Of a DNA stretch of 64,000 bases, positions 16,777 through 26,052 are shown one piece after another. The notes below the pieces were generated by a model. It saw only the letters and a program-made list of their open reading frames with translations. It did no database searches and was not told the DNA's origin. Position 1 is the first letter of the stretch. The number at the start of each line of letters is the position of its first letter. Both the position numbers and the translations under genes were made by a program. The stretch is taken from NCBI GenBank assembly GCA_945861435.1, contig CAMAUX010000014.1, positions 1 through 64,000 on the forward strand. Reading direction: 5' to 3'. Origin of the DNA: Chthoniobacter flavus. Its GTDB lineage: Bacteria; Verrucomicrobiota; Verrucomicrobiia; Chthoniobacterales; Chthoniobacteraceae.

Positions 16777-18144
16777 ATGGACGCCACCTCCCTCCTCCAA
16801 CTCAGCCAGTGGGCCGGTGCGCGACTGTGCGCGGGCTTGCCGGAAGCTCTCGTGGAGGGGGTCTGCACCGATTCGCGATCCCTGCGTCCGGGGCAGCTTT
16901 TTGTCGCGTTGCGCGGCGAGCATTTCGACGGGCACGGGTTTGTGGAGTCGGCCGCTGCGCTGGGGGCCGCGGGGGCGCTTGTCGAGCAGGTGGCGCCGGG
17001 GCTGCCTGTGCAATTTGGGGTGCTGCAGGTGGAGGACACGCTGGCGGCGCTGCAGCGCATGGCCGGCGCGCACCGGGCCAGTCTGCCGATGCGGGTGGTG
17101 GCGGTGACGGGGAGCAACGGAAAGACGAGCACCAAGGATCTTGCTGCAGCCGTGCTCTCCGAGCGTTTTCAGGTTTGCCGTACGCAGGGGAACCTCAACA
17201 ACCACATCGGACTTCCGCTTTCGCTTTTGCGGGCCGGGAGCGGCGACGGCGCTGGTGTTTTTGAAATAGGGATGAACCATCCCGGGGAGATTGCGCCGCT
17301 GGCTGCGTTGGCCGCTCCGGACGTGGCGATCATTACTGGCATTGGTACGGCGCACATCGAGTTCATGGGAAGTCGGGAAGCGATCGCGAAGGAGAAGGGG
17401 ATGCTGGCAGAGGCACTCCGGCCAGCAGGCACGGTGATCCTGAGCGCTGAGGATGAGTTCTCGAGTGGGATTGCCGGGCGCACCGGTGCGACTGCGGTGT
17501 ACTGCGGCATCGGCTGCGGTGATTTTCAGGCGCGGGACCTGCGGCAGGATCTTGGGGGGAGCCGGTTCGTGATTCGTGCGTTGGGGCGGGAGGTGGAAGC
17601 CGCGGTGCCTGTGAGTGGTGTGCACATGGTGCGCAATGCTTTGATGGCGGTCGCGGCGGGATCCGTGCTCGGCTTGAGCCTTGAGCAGTGCGTTGCGGGG
17701 CTGGCGCGTTTGGAACTCACGAAGGGGCGGCTTGAGCGCAAGGGTGCACGGGGCATCGAGGTGCTCGATGACACGTACAACGCGAATCCGGACTCCGTGG
17801 CGGCAGCCCTGCATACGCTTGCGGCACTGCCGACCGTTGGGCGTCGGGTGGCGGTGCTCGGGCGCATGGGGGAACTGGGGTCGCATTCCGCGCAGGGGCA
17901 CAGCAGTGTGGGGCTTGTGGCGGCGGAGTTGGGGTTGGATCTTCTATTGGGTGTGGGCGAGGAACCCGCATTGGCTGTGGAGGCGGCGAGGGCTGGTGGG
18001 ATGACGGGTGCCTTGCATGCGGCGACGGTGGAGGAGGCGGTGAGCGTGCTTCGTCACCGTGTGGTTGCGGGCGATCTTGTGCTCGTGAAGGGCAGTCGCT
18101 CAGCGAGGATGGAACGTGTCGTGGAGGGACTTCTGGCGCCATGA
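16777..18144 (+). CDS. murF: UDP-MurNAc-tripeptide:D-Ala-D-Ala ligase
   Basis: Final cytoplasmic amino-acid ligation in peptidoglycan synthesis (455 aa). The P-loop is VTGSNGKTSTKDL, followed by TQGNLNNHIGLPLSLL, GMNHPGEI, TGIGTAHIEFMGS and LDDTYNANPDSV, all typical of MurF. The stop codon overlaps the mraY start (ATGATG). Position directly after murE and before mraY is the standard dcw order. Confidence 0.96.
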   Translation: MDATSLLQLSQWAGARLCAGLPEALVEGVCTDSRSLRPGQLFVALRGEHFDGHGFVESAAALGAAGALVEQVAPGLPVQFGVLQVEDTLAALQRMAGAHRASLPMRVVAVTGSNGKTSTKDLAAAVLSERFQVCRTQGNLNNHIGLPLSLLRAGSGDGAGVFEIGMNHPGEIAPLAALAAPDVAIITGIGTAHIEFMGSREAIAKEKGMLAEALRPAGTVILSAEDEFSSGIAGRTGATAVYCGIGCGDFQARDLRQDLGGSRFVIRALGREVEAAVPVSGVHMVRNALMAVAAGSVLGLSLEQCVAGLARLELTKGRLERKGARGIEVLDDTYNANPDSVAAALHTLAALPTVGRRVAVLGRMGELGSHSAQGHSSVGLVAAELGLDLLLGVGEEPALAVEAARAGGMTGALHAATVEEAVSVLRHRVVAGDLVLVKGSRSARMERVVEGLLAP

Positions 18145-19274
18145 TGTACTACCTGCACAGCCTGAGTATTGGCGCCGGGTCCGAGTTCTGGAGGGCCTTC
18201 AACGTGTTTCAGTACATCAGTTTCCGCGCTGTGGCGGCGGCGCTGACGGCCTTCCTTCTTTCGCTGCTGCTTGGTGGGCGGGTGATCCGGCGCTTGATCT
18301 CGTTGAAGCTGGGGCAGCCGATCCGCACCGCTGAAGAAGTGCACAAGCTTTCGGAGTTGCATGGAGGCAAGGCGGGAACGCCGACCATGGGGGGCGTGCT
18401 GATCCTTGGCACGGTGCTGGTTGCCAGTCTTCTGTGGGCACGGCCGGACAATTCAGTGGTGTGGCTGCTGCTCTTCGCGCTGACGGCCTGCGGTTTGCTG
18501 GGGTTCTGGGACGACTATCTGAAGGTGAGCAAGAAGAACGCGGCCGGCATCAGCGAACGTACGAAGTTGGTGGGGCAGGCGGCGGTGGCGTTGGTGGTGG
18601 CGGGCTTTTTCCTGACGAACCCGGCGTTGCAGGTGCAGGCCCGGGCTTTGTATGTGCCCTTTATGAAGGGGCCGCTGCTGATCAACATGGGTTGGGGGGC
18701 GGCGGGCTTCTTTGCTCTGGTGATCATTGGTTCCTCGAATGCGGTGAACCTCACCGACGGGCTGGATGGTCTGGCGGCGGGTTGCACGATTACCACAGCG
18801 CTTGCTTACTCGGTGCTCACCTATGTGGCTGGCAACGAGAAGATCGCCCAGTACCTGCAGCTTCCGTACTATGACTTCGCGGGCGAGTTGAGTGTGGTGT
18901 GCATGGCCTTGGTGGGCGCGTCTTTCGGTTTTCTATGGTTCAACTGCCATCCCGCGAAGGTCTTCATGGGCGACACGGGCTCGCTGGCCATCGGCGGTTT
19001 CTTCGGAGTGGTGGCGATCTGCTGCAAGCAGGAGCTGCTGCTCGTGGTGGTGGGCGGTGTGTTCGTGCTGGAGGCCTTGTCCGTGCTGATCCAGCGCTCC
19101 TGGTTTAAGTTCACCCGGAAAATGTACGGCGAGGGACGGCGCGTCTTTCTGATGTCCCCCATCCATCACCATTTCGAACTCAAGGGCTGGAAGGAGAACA
19201 CGGTGATCGTCCGTTTTTGGATCCTTTCGGTGATGTGCGCGCTCCTCGGTCTTGCGACTCTTAAGCTGCGTTGA
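18141..19274 (+). CDS. mraY: Phospho-MurNAc-pentapeptide transferase
   Basis: Integral membrane enzyme (377 aa, about ten transmembrane helices) that transfers phospho-MurNAc-pentapeptide to undecaprenyl phosphate, making lipid I. Motifs: GKAGTPTMGG near residue 76, FWDDYLKV with the Mg-binding Asp pair, NAVNLTDGLDGLAAG, VFMGDTGSLAIGG and MSPIHHHFELKGW with the histidine cluster. It overlaps murF by 4 bases. Confidence 0.97.
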   Translation: MMYYLHSLSIGAGSEFWRAFNVFQYISFRAVAAALTAFLLSLLLGGRVIRRLISLKLGQPIRTAEEVHKLSELHGGKAGTPTMGGVLILGTVLVASLLWARPDNSVVWLLLFALTACGLLGFWDDYLKVSKKNAAGISERTKLVGQAAVALVVAGFFLTNPALQVQARALYVPFMKGPLLINMGWGAAGFFALVIIGSSNAVNLTDGLDGLAAGCTITTALAYSVLTYVAGNEKIAQYLQLPYYDFAGELSVVCMALVGASFGFLWFNCHPAKVFMGDTGSLAIGGFFGVVAICCKQELLLVVVGGVFVLEALSVLIQRSWFKFTRKMYGEGRRVFLMSPIHHHFELKGWKENTVIVRFWILSVMCALLGLATLKLR

Positions 19275-19276
19275 AG

Positions 19277-20623
19277 ATGACTTACACGGGAAAATCCATT
19301 GCAGTGCTGGGGGCGGGCGAGAGCGGTCAGTCCGCTGCCCGTCTCTTGCGCCGTCTCGGTGCCGAGGTGACTGTCCACGATGGCGCGTCAGCGGATCAAC
19401 TTGATGCCGTGTGTTCTGCGCTTGCGGTGGATGGCATCCGGCTGCTCGCGGGTCCGGAGGCCGGGAGTCCAGGGGAGACATGCGACATGGCGGTGTTGAG
19501 TCCTGGGATCGATCCGGCGGTGGAACTCGTTCAGGGGTTTGTCCGCAGGGGCATCCCTTTGCTGGGTGAGCTTGAGCTTGCGGTACGCGAGTGCTGCTGC
19601 CCGGTGGTGGCGATCACGGGCACCAATGGCAAGACGACGACCACTCAGCTCGTGGAGCGGATGTTCACTGAGTGCGGGGTGCGCACGGTGGCGGCGGGCA
19701 ATATCGGGCCGGCGTTTTCCGGGCGGGTGGGGGAGAGTGGGAAGCTCGACGTGATGACGCTGGAGGTGAGTTCCTTTCAGCTTGAGGCTGTGGAGACCTT
19801 TCGTCCCCGCATTGCGGTGTGGCTGGGCTTTGCGGCGGACCATCTGGATCGGTACGCCACGATGGAGGAATACTTCGCAGCCAAGCTGCGCGTTTTTGAA
19901 CGGCAGACGGAGGAGGACTGGGCGGTGGTCAACCTGCGCACGGCTCTGCCCGCCTTGAAGGCACGCACGCTGCGTTTCAGCGCGTACGAGGCTGGCGGCG
20001 ATTTTGAGCTGCGCGATGGGTGCATTCATTTTCGTGGGGAGCCGCTGCTGCGGATGGCGGACACCCAACTGCGCGGCCTTCACAATGTGGAGAATCTGAT
20101 GGCTGCACTTGGTGTGGCAGCGGCGTGGGGTCTCGACCTCGGTGCCGCGGCCCGGAGCCTGTGCGACTACCGCGCTCTTCCTCACCGCTGCGAGCCGGTG
20201 CGCACTGTGGATGGAGTGGAGTGGGTCAACGATTCGAAGGGCACCAATCCGGACTCTGTGGAGAAGGCGCTTCTCTCTGAGACGCGGCGGGTGGTTCTGA
20301 TTGCGGGGGGTAAGGACAAGGGTTTTGAGTACGATGCGCTCACGGACTTGGTGGCTGAGCGCTGTCGTGCGGCGGTGGTTTTGGGGGAGATGGCCGGTCG
20401 CATTGAAGCGCTTTGGGGGGCACGGCTGCCCTGTCACAACGCGGGGCGGTCCCTGGAGAGGGCGGTGACGCTGGCGCAGAGCAGTGCGCTGCCCGGCGAC
20501 GTGGTTTTGTTCAGCCCCGGGACGTCCTCCTTTGACATGTTCAAGAATTACGCCGACCGCGGGAACCAGTTCCGTGCGTTGGTTCAAGCCCTCCCCACAC
20601 TCCACCCACTCCACACATCCTGA
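19277..20623 (+). CDS. murD: UDP-MurNAc-L-Ala:D-Glu ligase
   Basis: Adds D-glutamate to the stem peptide (448 aa). N-terminal nucleotide-fold motif SIAVLGAGESGQSAARLL, P-loop ITGTNGKTTTTQLVE, LEVSSFQLEAV, DHLDRYATMEEYFAAK, and the C-terminal VEWVNDSKGTNPDSV and LFSPGTSSFDMF. The ATG at 19277 lies two bases past the mraY stop; a TTG at 19271 overlaps that stop and is an alternative start two residues longer. Confidence 0.95.
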   Translation: MTYTGKSIAVLGAGESGQSAARLLRRLGAEVTVHDGASADQLDAVCSALAVDGIRLLAGPEAGSPGETCDMAVLSPGIDPAVELVQGFVRRGIPLLGELELAVRECCCPVVAITGTNGKTTTTQLVERMFTECGVRTVAAGNIGPAFSGRVGESGKLDVMTLEVSSFQLEAVETFRPRIAVWLGFAADHLDRYATMEEYFAAKLRVFERQTEEDWAVVNLRTALPALKARTLRFSAYEAGGDFELRDGCIHFRGEPLLRMADTQLRGLHNVENLMAALGVAAAWGLDLGAAARSLCDYRALPHRCEPVRTVDGVEWVNDSKGTNPDSVEKALLSETRRVVLIAGGKDKGFEYDALTDLVAERCRAAVVLGEMAGRIEALWGARLPCHNAGRSLERAVTLAQSSALPGDVVLFSPGTSSFDMFKNYADRGNQFRALVQALPTLHPLHTS

Positions 20624-20631
20624 CGCCACCC

Positions 20632-21441
20632 ATGAAAGCACCCAAACTCAGCCAAGTAACCCGCTTCCTGAAACTGCCCCAGAAGAAGCGCCTCAACGCT
20701 GCCACCGCGCTGCGACGTGGCGCGCAGGTCGAGGAGTTTGATGAGGAGCCGCAAACCAACCTTGCAGGTGCGTTCATCGTGGTGCTGGTTCTGCACGCGG
20801 TCGCCGTGGTGGGGATCTGGATGTTTAACAGCATTAACGGCAAGCGGGGCGCTTCGGAGGCCGAGGCTGCGGCCTCAGCAAAGGGTGCGAAGCCCGCGGC
20901 GACGGCCTCCGCAAAGGCGGTGCCGCCTGCTGCTTCCTCCTCCAAGCCTGCATCGTCGGAAGCGCATCCCGTTGCGGGAGCGCCGGTGGCGGGTTCCGCC
21001 CCAGTTGCGCCGGTGGTGGCGCCCATTTCTGGTGCGCGGCTCCATCACGTGAAGACGGGGGACAGTTTGGCGAAGGTGGCGGCGCAGTACGGGGTGAGCG
21101 TTGAGGAGATCGAGGAGGCGAACGGTGCCAAGAATGTGACGATCCTCAGGCCCGGCCAGACGCTGAACATTCCGAGGTCGCGGAGTGCAGCGGTAAAGAA
21201 AGAGGAGGCTTCGAAGGTGGCGGCGGCAAAGAAGGAGGAGGCTCCGAAGGTGACGGCGATCAGCAAGACGGCGCCGGTGGCGGGTAGCGGGGGAAAGACG
21301 TACACGGTAGCCAAGGGCGACAATCCCGTGGCGATCGCCCGGCGTCTTGGAGTGAATTACAATGAGATGCTCAAGCTCAACGGGATCGACGACCCGAAGA
21401 AGCTCCGGCCCGGGCAGGTGTTGAAGATCCCTGCCAAGTGA
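20632..21441 (+). CDS. Membrane-anchored protein with two LysM domains
   Basis: 269-aa bitopic protein: a cytoplasmic N-terminus of about 45 residues, one transmembrane helix (about 46-64, GAFIVVLVLHAVAVVGIWMF), an Ala/Pro/Lys linker, then two LysM peptidoglycan-binding domains. LysM 1 is at about 138-182 (HHVKTGDSLAKVAAQYGVS, then LRPGQTLNIPRS) and LysM 2 at about 222-269 (YTVAKGDNPVAIARRLGVN, then LRPGQVLKIPAK). LysM binds GlcNAc-rich glycan. Lying between murD and ftsW, it is probably a division or septal-wall protein of the inner membrane. This is not a standard dcw member in E. coli. Confidence 0.85.
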   Translation: MKAPKLSQVTRFLKLPQKKRLNAATALRRGAQVEEFDEEPQTNLAGAFIVVLVLHAVAVVGIWMFNSINGKRGASEAEAAASAKGAKPAATASAKAVPPAASSSKPASSEAHPVAGAPVAGSAPVAPVVAPISGARLHHVKTGDSLAKVAAQYGVSVEEIEEANGAKNVTILRPGQTLNIPRSRSAAVKKEEASKVAAAKKEEAPKVTAISKTAPVAGSGGKTYTVAKGDNPVAIARRLGVNYNEMLKLNGIDDPKKLRPGQVLKIPAK

Positions 21442-21469
21442 GAGGCTGCTGATTCCGGAGGCAAAGTTC

Positions 21470-22621
21470 ATGCATCGCAAGAGTGTCTATGTGTTGCTGG
21501 CGGCGGTGGCGGTCCTGATCGTCACGGGCTTCGTCATGTTGTGCAGCACGGGGGCGTTTGCCCAAGACAGCCACGGAAACCCGACCTTCTTTATTCGTCG
21601 GCAGGGCTTCTGGCTGGCGGTGGGGTTGGGGCTGTGCTGGCTGGGAGCGGTTCTGGACTATCATTTTTGGGAGAGGACGTGGACGTGGTGGTTTGGTTTG
21701 TCGATGGTGCTGCTGCTGCTGTGTTTTGTGCCGCCGATCGGACAGCGCATCAATGGGTCGGCGCGTTGGGTGAACTTTGTGGTGGTGTCTTTCCAGCCCT
21801 CGGAGTTGGCGAAGCTGGCGGCGGTGACTGGCATGGCGTGGTGGTTTTCGCGGCAGACGATTTGCGCTTCCAAGTTTACGCATGGCTTCCTGATTCCCTG
21901 CGCAGGCACGGGGATGCTGGTGTGTTTGATTGCGCTGGAGGTGGACATGGGGACGAGCGCGCTCATCACATCGACCATGTTCTCGATGATGTTTGTGGCG
22001 GGAGCCTCTGTGTTCTATGTGGTGGGTCCCCTTGTCGGGGGGCTCGCGGGCATGATCTTCGTCGCCATGCATCTGCCTGAGCGTCTGGGCCGGCTCATGG
22101 CGTTTATGGATCTTGAGCGTTACCGCGAAGGGGCCGGGCTGCAGCAGTACCAAGCGCTGGTGGCATTCGGATCCGGCGGCGTGAGCGGGATGGGGCTGGG
22201 CAACGGAAGGCAGAAGATGGCGTACCTGCCCTTTGCGCACACGGACTTCATTTTTCCGATGATCGGGGAGGAGTTGGGGCTGCGCTGCACGCTGCTGGTG
22301 GTGCTGTGCTATCTGCTCTTCATTCTTTGTGGGTCGGTGATCGCGACGCGCGCGAGGGACCGATTTGGGATGCTTCTGGCGACGGGCATTGTGGTGCTGA
22401 TCGCGCTGCAGGCGGCGCTCAACATTGGAGTGACGACGGCGGTGCTGCCCAACAAGGGGCTTCCCCTGCCGTTCATCAGCTACGGGGGCTCCAACCTTGC
22501 GCTCTGCCTGCTCTGCGTCGGCATTCTCATCAATATTTACCGGCAGGGCCTTGATGAGAACGTGGCGCCGGAGGGCGTCCGGCTCTGGGCCCGCACGCGG
22601 CCGGGGCGCAGTCCGTTCTAG
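21470..22621 (+). CDS. ftsW: Septal peptidoglycan glycosyltransferase FtsW
   Basis: 383-aa SEDS-family polytopic membrane protein that polymerises lipid II with FtsI as partner. Motifs: INGSARWVNF, FQPSELAKLA, the essential loop region GSGGVSGMGLGNGRQKMAYL with HTDFIFPMIGEELG, and KGLPLPFISYGGSNL near the C-terminus. About nine to ten transmembrane helices. A GGAGG ribosome site lies 8 bases before the ATG. Distinguished from RodA by dcw context. Confidence 0.94.
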   Translation: MHRKSVYVLLAAVAVLIVTGFVMLCSTGAFAQDSHGNPTFFIRRQGFWLAVGLGLCWLGAVLDYHFWERTWTWWFGLSMVLLLLCFVPPIGQRINGSARWVNFVVVSFQPSELAKLAAVTGMAWWFSRQTICASKFTHGFLIPCAGTGMLVCLIALEVDMGTSALITSTMFSMMFVAGASVFYVVGPLVGGLAGMIFVAMHLPERLGRLMAFMDLERYREGAGLQQYQALVAFGSGGVSGMGLGNGRQKMAYLPFAHTDFIFPMIGEELGLRCTLLVVLCYLLFILCGSVIATRARDRFGMLLATGIVVLIALQAALNIGVTTAVLPNKGLPLPFISYGGSNLALCLLCVGILINIYRQGLDENVAPEGVRLWARTRPGRSPF

Positions 22622-22640
22622 ACCATCTCCGAAATCGCGC

Positions 22641-23768
22641 ATGAACATCGTGATCGCCGCAGGAGGAACAGGAGGTCATCTCTTCCCGGGACTAGCCGTG
22701 GGAGAGGTGCTCCGTGCGCGCGGGCATGCGGTGATGGTGCTCATCTCGGAGAAGGAGATCGATGCGCTGGCCACGCGCGGGCGTTCGGAGTTCCGCTTTG
22801 AGAAGATTCCTGGCGTGGGGCTTCCGAAGCTGTTTTCACCTGCGATCTTTAAGTTCCTGCGCGGGTTCCGAGCCGGGTTGCGCCAGTGCCGCGCGTTGTA
22901 TGCGGACTTCAAGCCCGACGCTGTCCTTGGGATGGGAGGATTCACCTCGACCGGGCCCATTCTTGCGGGGCGTCGGCTGCGAGTGCCGACCTTTGTCCAC
23001 GAGTCCAATGCGATTCCTGGGAAGGCCAACAGACTCAACGCGCGCATGGCGGGTGGCGTGCTCGTGGGTTTTGAGGAATGCGCCCGCCACTTTCCCGGCG
23101 CGCGTTGCATCACGACAGGCACGCCTGTGCGCTCCTCGCTGCGGACGCGCATGGCAAGGGTGGCTGCGGCAGCCGCATTCGGCTTGGATCCGGAGCGCAA
23201 GACGCTGCTCGTGATGGGGGGGAGTCAGGGCGCGCAGGGGATCAACCGGGCGGTGCTCGAGTCGCTTCCGGCGCTTGCGGGGGCGGGGCTCCAGGTGGTG
23301 CATCTCGCCGGCCGCGAGGGTGAGGAGAGCGCGCGCGCCGCCTATGCAGCGGCTGGTGTTCCCGCGTTTGTTGCGGCCTTCCACCATCGCATGGAAGAGG
23401 CTTACAGCGCTGCGGACATCTGCGTGGCCCGCAGTGGTGCGGCCAGCTTGACGGAACTGGCCCACTTCGCACTCCCCGGCGTGTTGATTCCGTACCCGCA
23501 TGCGGCGGAAGATCATCAGACGCACAACGCGCGGATTTTTGAATCTGCGGGTGCCGCCCTGCTTCTTCCGGAGGCGGGTCTGGTTGGGGGAGGGTTGGCT
23601 GCGCACCTGCTGGCGCTTGTTCGCAGTCCAAAGAAGCTGGCTGCGATGTCTGAGCGGAGCGCCTCGCTGGCGAGTCCGGATGCGGCGGAGGCGGTGGCGG
23701 ACATTCTTTTGGAAGCTTGTTCCGGTGCTCATGCAGGAGTGGGGGGAAGGGGGTCTTATGCAAGATAG
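22641..23768 (+). CDS. murG: Lipid II synthase (GlcNAc transferase) MurG
   Basis: Peripheral membrane glycosyltransferase (375 aa) that adds GlcNAc to lipid I. The start at 22641 begins with the canonical MNIVIAAGGTGGHLFPGLA; the frame upstream overlaps ftsW and is not protein-like. Other motifs: ADFKPDAVLGMGGF, VHESNAIPGKANR, VMGGSQGAQGINRAV, and the UDP-GlcNAc site ICVARSGAASLTELAHF with PYPHAAEDHQTHNA. The last 11 bases overlap murCB. Confidence 0.96.
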   Translation: MNIVIAAGGTGGHLFPGLAVGEVLRARGHAVMVLISEKEIDALATRGRSEFRFEKIPGVGLPKLFSPAIFKFLRGFRAGLRQCRALYADFKPDAVLGMGGFTSTGPILAGRRLRVPTFVHESNAIPGKANRLNARMAGGVLVGFEECARHFPGARCITTGTPVRSSLRTRMARVAAAAAFGLDPERKTLLVMGGSQGAQGINRAVLESLPALAGAGLQVVHLAGREGEESARAAYAAAGVPAFVAAFHHRMEEAYSAADICVARSGAASLTELAHFALPGVLIPYPHAAEDHQTHNARIFESAGAALLLPEAGLVGGGLAAHLLALVRSPKKLAAMSERSASLASPDAAEAVADILLEACSGAHAGVGGRGSYAR

Positions 23769-26052
23769 GCTTGTGGAGATGCTGGTGCGCGGGGGCGCGC
23801 GGGTTCACTTGATCGGGGTGGCGGGTTCGGGGATGAGCGGCATTGCCGCGCTGTTGCTGGCGCTGGGGCACCATGTGAGCGGATCGGACAAGGTGAGCAC
23901 GGTGGAGATCCAGCGCCTGCAGAAGCTTGGGCTGGCGTTTCATTCCCCGGCGGATCCTGCGGCGGTGACGCCGGCGGAGTTGGTGATTTATTCCTCGGCA
24001 ATCAAGCCCGGGCATCCGGACTTCGAGGCGGCGCGGGTGCAGGGGAAGCTGTTGGTGAGGCGCGCGGATGCGTTGGCGGCGTTGTTGGGATGCAAGCGGG
24101 GCATTGTGGTGGCGGGCATGCATGGGAAGACCACCACTTCGGCGATGAGCGCGCATTTGCTGCGGTGCGGCGGGCTGCATCCGTCGCATTATGTGGGAGC
24201 CGAGATCCCGATCCTCGGTACGAATGCGCATTGGGACCCGGCGGGTGAGTATCTGGTGGCGGAGGGGGACGAGAGCGACGGCACGCTGGCGCTTTACCGT
24301 CCTGAGCACGCGGTGATTCTGAATGTGGAGGAGGAGCACCTCGACCACTACCGGGATCTTGCTGCGATCGAGGCCGTCTTCAACCAGTTGCTTGCGCAGA
24401 CGACTGGCAAGGTTTTCTACTGCGCTGACGACCCGCATGCGGCACGTCTGTGCGCGGCGCATCCGGGGGCGGTCTCGTATGGGGAGTCGGCGGGTGCTGA
24501 TTACCGCTTCGAAGCTGTCCGGGCGCAGGATTTTCAGACCTCCTTCCGGGTGCTGCGCGGCGGGGTGGAGATGGGGGATATTACGCTCAACGTGCCCGGG
24601 CGACACAACGTGAGCAACGCGGTTGCTGCGCTTGCGTTGGCGACGGAGCTTGGGGTGCCTTTCGATCGTGTGGTGGCGGCGTTGGAGAGTTTCCGCGGAG
24701 CGCGCCGGCGCTTTGAGATCAAGTATCGGAGCGATCAGTATCTGCTGGTGGATGATTACGGGCATCACCCGACCGAGGTGAGGGCGACGCTGGCGACTGC
24801 GCGCGGGACGGGGCGGCGGCGTGTCACGGTGCTCTTCCAGCCGCATCGTTACACGCGCACCCAAGCGCTGCGCCGCGAATTCGGGCGGGCCTTTTCGGAT
24901 GCTGACACGGTGCTGGTGGCTGATGTGTACGCGGCCAGCGAGCCGCCGATTCCCGGGGTGAGCGGACAGACGATTGTGGACGAGGTGGTTGCCGCCGGAC
25001 ATCGCGCGGCCTCTTACGAAACCGATCTGCGACGGCTCACACTCGAGGCTGGGCGTGGGCTTCAGCCCGGCGACTGCGTGGTAAGCCTTGGTGCGGGCAA
25101 TATTCACGAGGCACTCACCCATCTGGCGCGCGACGTGGCATTCATGGAGGAATTGCAGGCCGTGATGGGGCCCGGTTGCATCCGCCTCTACGAGTCTCTC
25201 GCCAAGCACACCACGATGCGCATCGGCGGGCCCGCGCAGTTCTGGGCGGAGCCGGAGACCGAGGAGGGATTCGCGCGGTTGGTGCGTTTCTGCACTGAGC
25301 GCGCGGTGCCGCTGTTTGTGATGGGGCGCGGGTCCAATCTGCTTGTGCGCGATGGGGGGATTGCCGGTGTCGTGGTGCGGCTTGTTCGTGGAGAATTCGC
25401 GCGGATCAAGGTGGAGGGCGAAACGATCACGGCTGGTGTGGGGGTGAAGCTCAAGGAACTGGCCTATGCAGCCCGCGAGGCGCGTCTGGGGGGGTTCGAG
25501 TGGATGGAGGGGATTCCAGGGAACCTCGGCGGCGGGCTGCGCATGAATGCGGGGGCGATGGGTGTGGAGACCTTTGACCAGGTGGTGCGTGTGCGTTTTG
25601 TGGACGTGCATGGCGAGTTTCACACGGCGGTGCCTTGCGAGCTGGACGTGCATTACCGCCACGCGGCGCGCTTGGAGCGCAACTACGCGGTGTCCGCGAT
25701 CCTGCACGGGCCGGCCGGGGACGCTGCCCGGATCGAGGAGTTGCTGCAGGCTTCGCAGAACAAGCGCCGCAGCAGCCAGCCGCGTGAGTCCAGTGCGGGC
25801 TGCATTTTCAAGAACCCGGCAGCCATTCCTGCAGGCAGGTTGGTGGACGAGCTCGGTCTCAAGGGGGCGCGTGTGGGGGCGGCCCGGGTTTCTGAGATTC
25901 ACGGGAACTTCATCGTCAACGAGGGTGGGGCATCGGCGGCGGACGTGCTCAGCCTCATCGAGCAGGTGCGCGACAAGGCGCTGCGTGAGCGCGGGATCGC
26001 GCTGGAGACGGAGGTGCAGATCGTCGGCCAGGAGGAGTCTTTCCATGCGTGA
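23758..26052 (+). CDS. murC: MurC-MurB fusion: UDP-MurNAc:L-Ala ligase / UDP-GlcNAc-enolpyruvate reductase
   Basis: A single 764-aa chain carries two enzymes in reverse pathway order. The N-terminal MurC (about residues 1-460) has LIGVAGSGMSGIA, P-loop VVAGMHGKTTTSA, NVEEEHLDHY and the C-terminal domain DDYGHHPTEV. The C-terminal MurB (about 470-764) has TTMRIGGPA, the FAD-binding GRGSNLLVRDGGIAG, GIPGNLGGGLRMNAGA, and SAGCIFKNP with Cys682 where the proton-donor Ser is usually found. MurB makes UDP-MurNAc, the substrate of MurC, so the fusion could channel it. The ATG at 23758 overlaps murG and has a strong GGGGGAAGGGGG site. MurB/MurC fusions are known from Verrucomicrobium, which supports the phylum call. 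Confidence 0.95.
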   Translation: MQDRLVEMLVRGGARVHLIGVAGSGMSGIAALLLALGHHVSGSDKVSTVEIQRLQKLGLAFHSPADPAAVTPAELVIYSSAIKPGHPDFEAARVQGKLLVRRADALAALLGCKRGIVVAGMHGKTTTSAMSAHLLRCGGLHPSHYVGAEIPILGTNAHWDPAGEYLVAEGDESDGTLALYRPEHAVILNVEEEHLDHYRDLAAIEAVFNQLLAQTTGKVFYCADDPHAARLCAAHPGAVSYGESAGADYRFEAVRAQDFQTSFRVLRGGVEMGDITLNVPGRHNVSNAVAALALATELGVPFDRVVAALESFRGARRRFEIKYRSDQYLLVDDYGHHPTEVRATLATARGTGRRRVTVLFQPHRYTRTQALRREFGRAFSDADTVLVADVYAASEPPIPGVSGQTIVDEVVAAGHRAASYETDLRRLTLEAGRGLQPGDCVVSLGAGNIHEALTHLARDVAFMEELQAVMGPGCIRLYESLAKHTTMRIGGPAQFWAEPETEEGFARLVRFCTERAVPLFVMGRGSNLLVRDGGIAGVVVRLVRGEFARIKVEGETITAGVGVKLKELAYAAREARLGGFEWMEGIPGNLGGGLRMNAGAMGVETFDQVVRVRFVDVHGEFHTAVPCELDVHYRHAARLERNYAVSAILHGPAGDAARIEELLQASQNKRRSSQPRESSAGCIFKNPAAIPAGRLVDELGLKGARVGAARVSEIHGNFIVNEGGASAADVLSLIEQVRDKALRERGIALETEVQIVGQEESFHA

